The translations under genes were made by a program, and so were the position numbers. The notes under the pieces were generated by a model. It had not been told where the DNA came from. It made no database searches and saw nothing but the letters and a program-made list of their open reading frames with translations. From assembly GCA_015660615.1 (NCBI GenBank), contig DQKQ01000279.1:1-7371 (forward strand): DNA of 7,371 nt, written 5' to 3'. Of the stretch, positions 6,855 to 7,371 are shown one piece after another. Origin of the DNA: Flavobacteriales bacterium. Its GTDB lineage: Bacteria; Bacteroidota; Bacteroidia; Flavobacteriales_D; Sanyastnellaceae. How positions within the stretch are numbered: the first letter of the stretch is position 1; every line of letters starts with the position of its first letter.

Positions 6855-7371
6855 TTGCGACTCCGTAATTTAAAGTTCTTCCCCAAGTATACTCTTCGGA
6901 CTTGCTCGTCTGCAGCTAAAAACTCAGTTGATCCTTCCTTCAATATTTTCCCTTCAAATAGTAGATAGGCTCTATCCGTAATGTGTAGCGTTTCTTGAAC
7001 ATTGTGGTCGGTAATAAGTATTCCTATTTGCTTCTCTCGGAGTTGTTGAACGATTCGTTGAATATCCTCTACTGCGATAGGGTCAACTCCGGCAAAAGGC
7101 TCATCAAGTAGAATAAAAGTGGGGTTACATGCTAGGGATCTCGCAATTTCAGTTCTACGTCTTTCACCTCCAGAAAGCACCTTTCCCATGCTTTTCCTCA
7201 CCTTTTCTAGCCCAAACTCTTCAATTAACTCCTCTAACCTGATAGATTGCTCAGCCTTGCTTAGAGGTTGTAACTCCAAGATAGCCGCAATATTATCTTC
7301 GACAGAAAGATCCCTAAACACAGAAGCTTCTTGTGGTAAATATCCAATTCCCTTCTTTGCTCTTTCGTGCA
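6851..7371 (-). CDS. lptB: LPS export ABC transporter ATP-binding protein, N-terminus cut by window edge
   Basis: LptB is the cytoplasmic ATPase that powers the LptBFGC complex moving lipopolysaccharide from the inner membrane to the Lpt bridge. About 173 C-terminal residues are visible; the frame continues through the right edge, so a GTG at 7321 is an internal Val codon, not a start. In order appear the Q-loop region GIGYLPQEASVFRDLSVEDN, highly characteristic of LptB, the ABC signature LSGGERRRTEIARSLA, the Walker B segment FILLDEPFAGVD and the H-loop ITDHNV. The C-terminus RRVYLGKNFKL is also typical (VRRVYLG). The Walker A loop and roughly the first 70 residues lie outside the window. 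The gene converges on ribE with a 4-base overlap, and no terminator is visible at its end. Confidence 0.96.
   Translation of the reverse strand, partial: HERAKKGIGYLPQEASVFRDLSVEDNIAAILELQPLSKAEQSIRLEELIEEFGLEKVRKSMGKVLSGGERRRTEIARSLACNPTFILLDEPFAGVDPIAVEDIQRIVQQLREKQIGILITDHNVQETLHITDRAYLLFEGKILKEGSTEFLAADEQVRRVYLGKNFKLRSRN

Noticed and set aside
7319..7321. GTG at 7321 as the start of the right-hand ABC protein.
   Set aside because: The frame continues upstream to the edge and encodes GIGYLPQEAS, a conserved LptB segment, so the codon is internal and the gene is truncated by the window.

Overview
The window looks like chromosomal DNA from a member of the Bacteroidota, most likely a flavobacterium-like lineage. 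Four things point there: a secreted protein ending in a gliding-motility-type (CHU_C, type B) C-terminal domain used by the type IX secretion system; a Bacteroidota-style L32 lacking its zinc ribbon; -7 elements of the form TAnnTTTG; and gene starts without clear Shine-Dalgarno sequences. I see no mobile element, tRNA, rRNA, CRISPR array or phage gene.

Left part (1-3499), all on the minus strand. Read in the direction of transcription the order is pdxA (vitamin B6), a DUF177/YceD protein, rpmF (ribosomal protein L32), fabH (initiating ketoacyl-ACP synthase) and accB (biotin carboxyl carrier, cut by the window edge). This is the familiar bacterial YceD-rpmF-fab grouping, joining ribosome assembly to fatty-acid synthesis. 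It seems to be split into transcription units: a very good Bacteroidota promoter lies just upstream of DUF177-rpmF, a rho-independent terminator follows rpmF, and a second -7 element sits in front of fabH.

Middle (3500-6242). A short divergent intergenic region separates pdxA from a large plus-strand gene for an exported, multi-domain adhesin-like protein. It has a signal peptide, an N-terminal domain, cadherin/Ig-like DxDGD motifs, several fibronectin-III-like modules rich in cysteine, and a type IX secretion C-terminal domain.

Right part (6255-7371). ribE (riboflavin synthase alpha chain) follows the adhesin-like gene by 12 bases on the plus strand. It converges on lptB, the ATPase of the lipopolysaccharide exporter, on the minus strand; lptB runs off the right edge. 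The two stop codons overlap.

Nearly everything is housekeeping. The least explained item is the large secreted protein placed among core biosynthetic genes. I did not find convincing evidence for a new biological system here.
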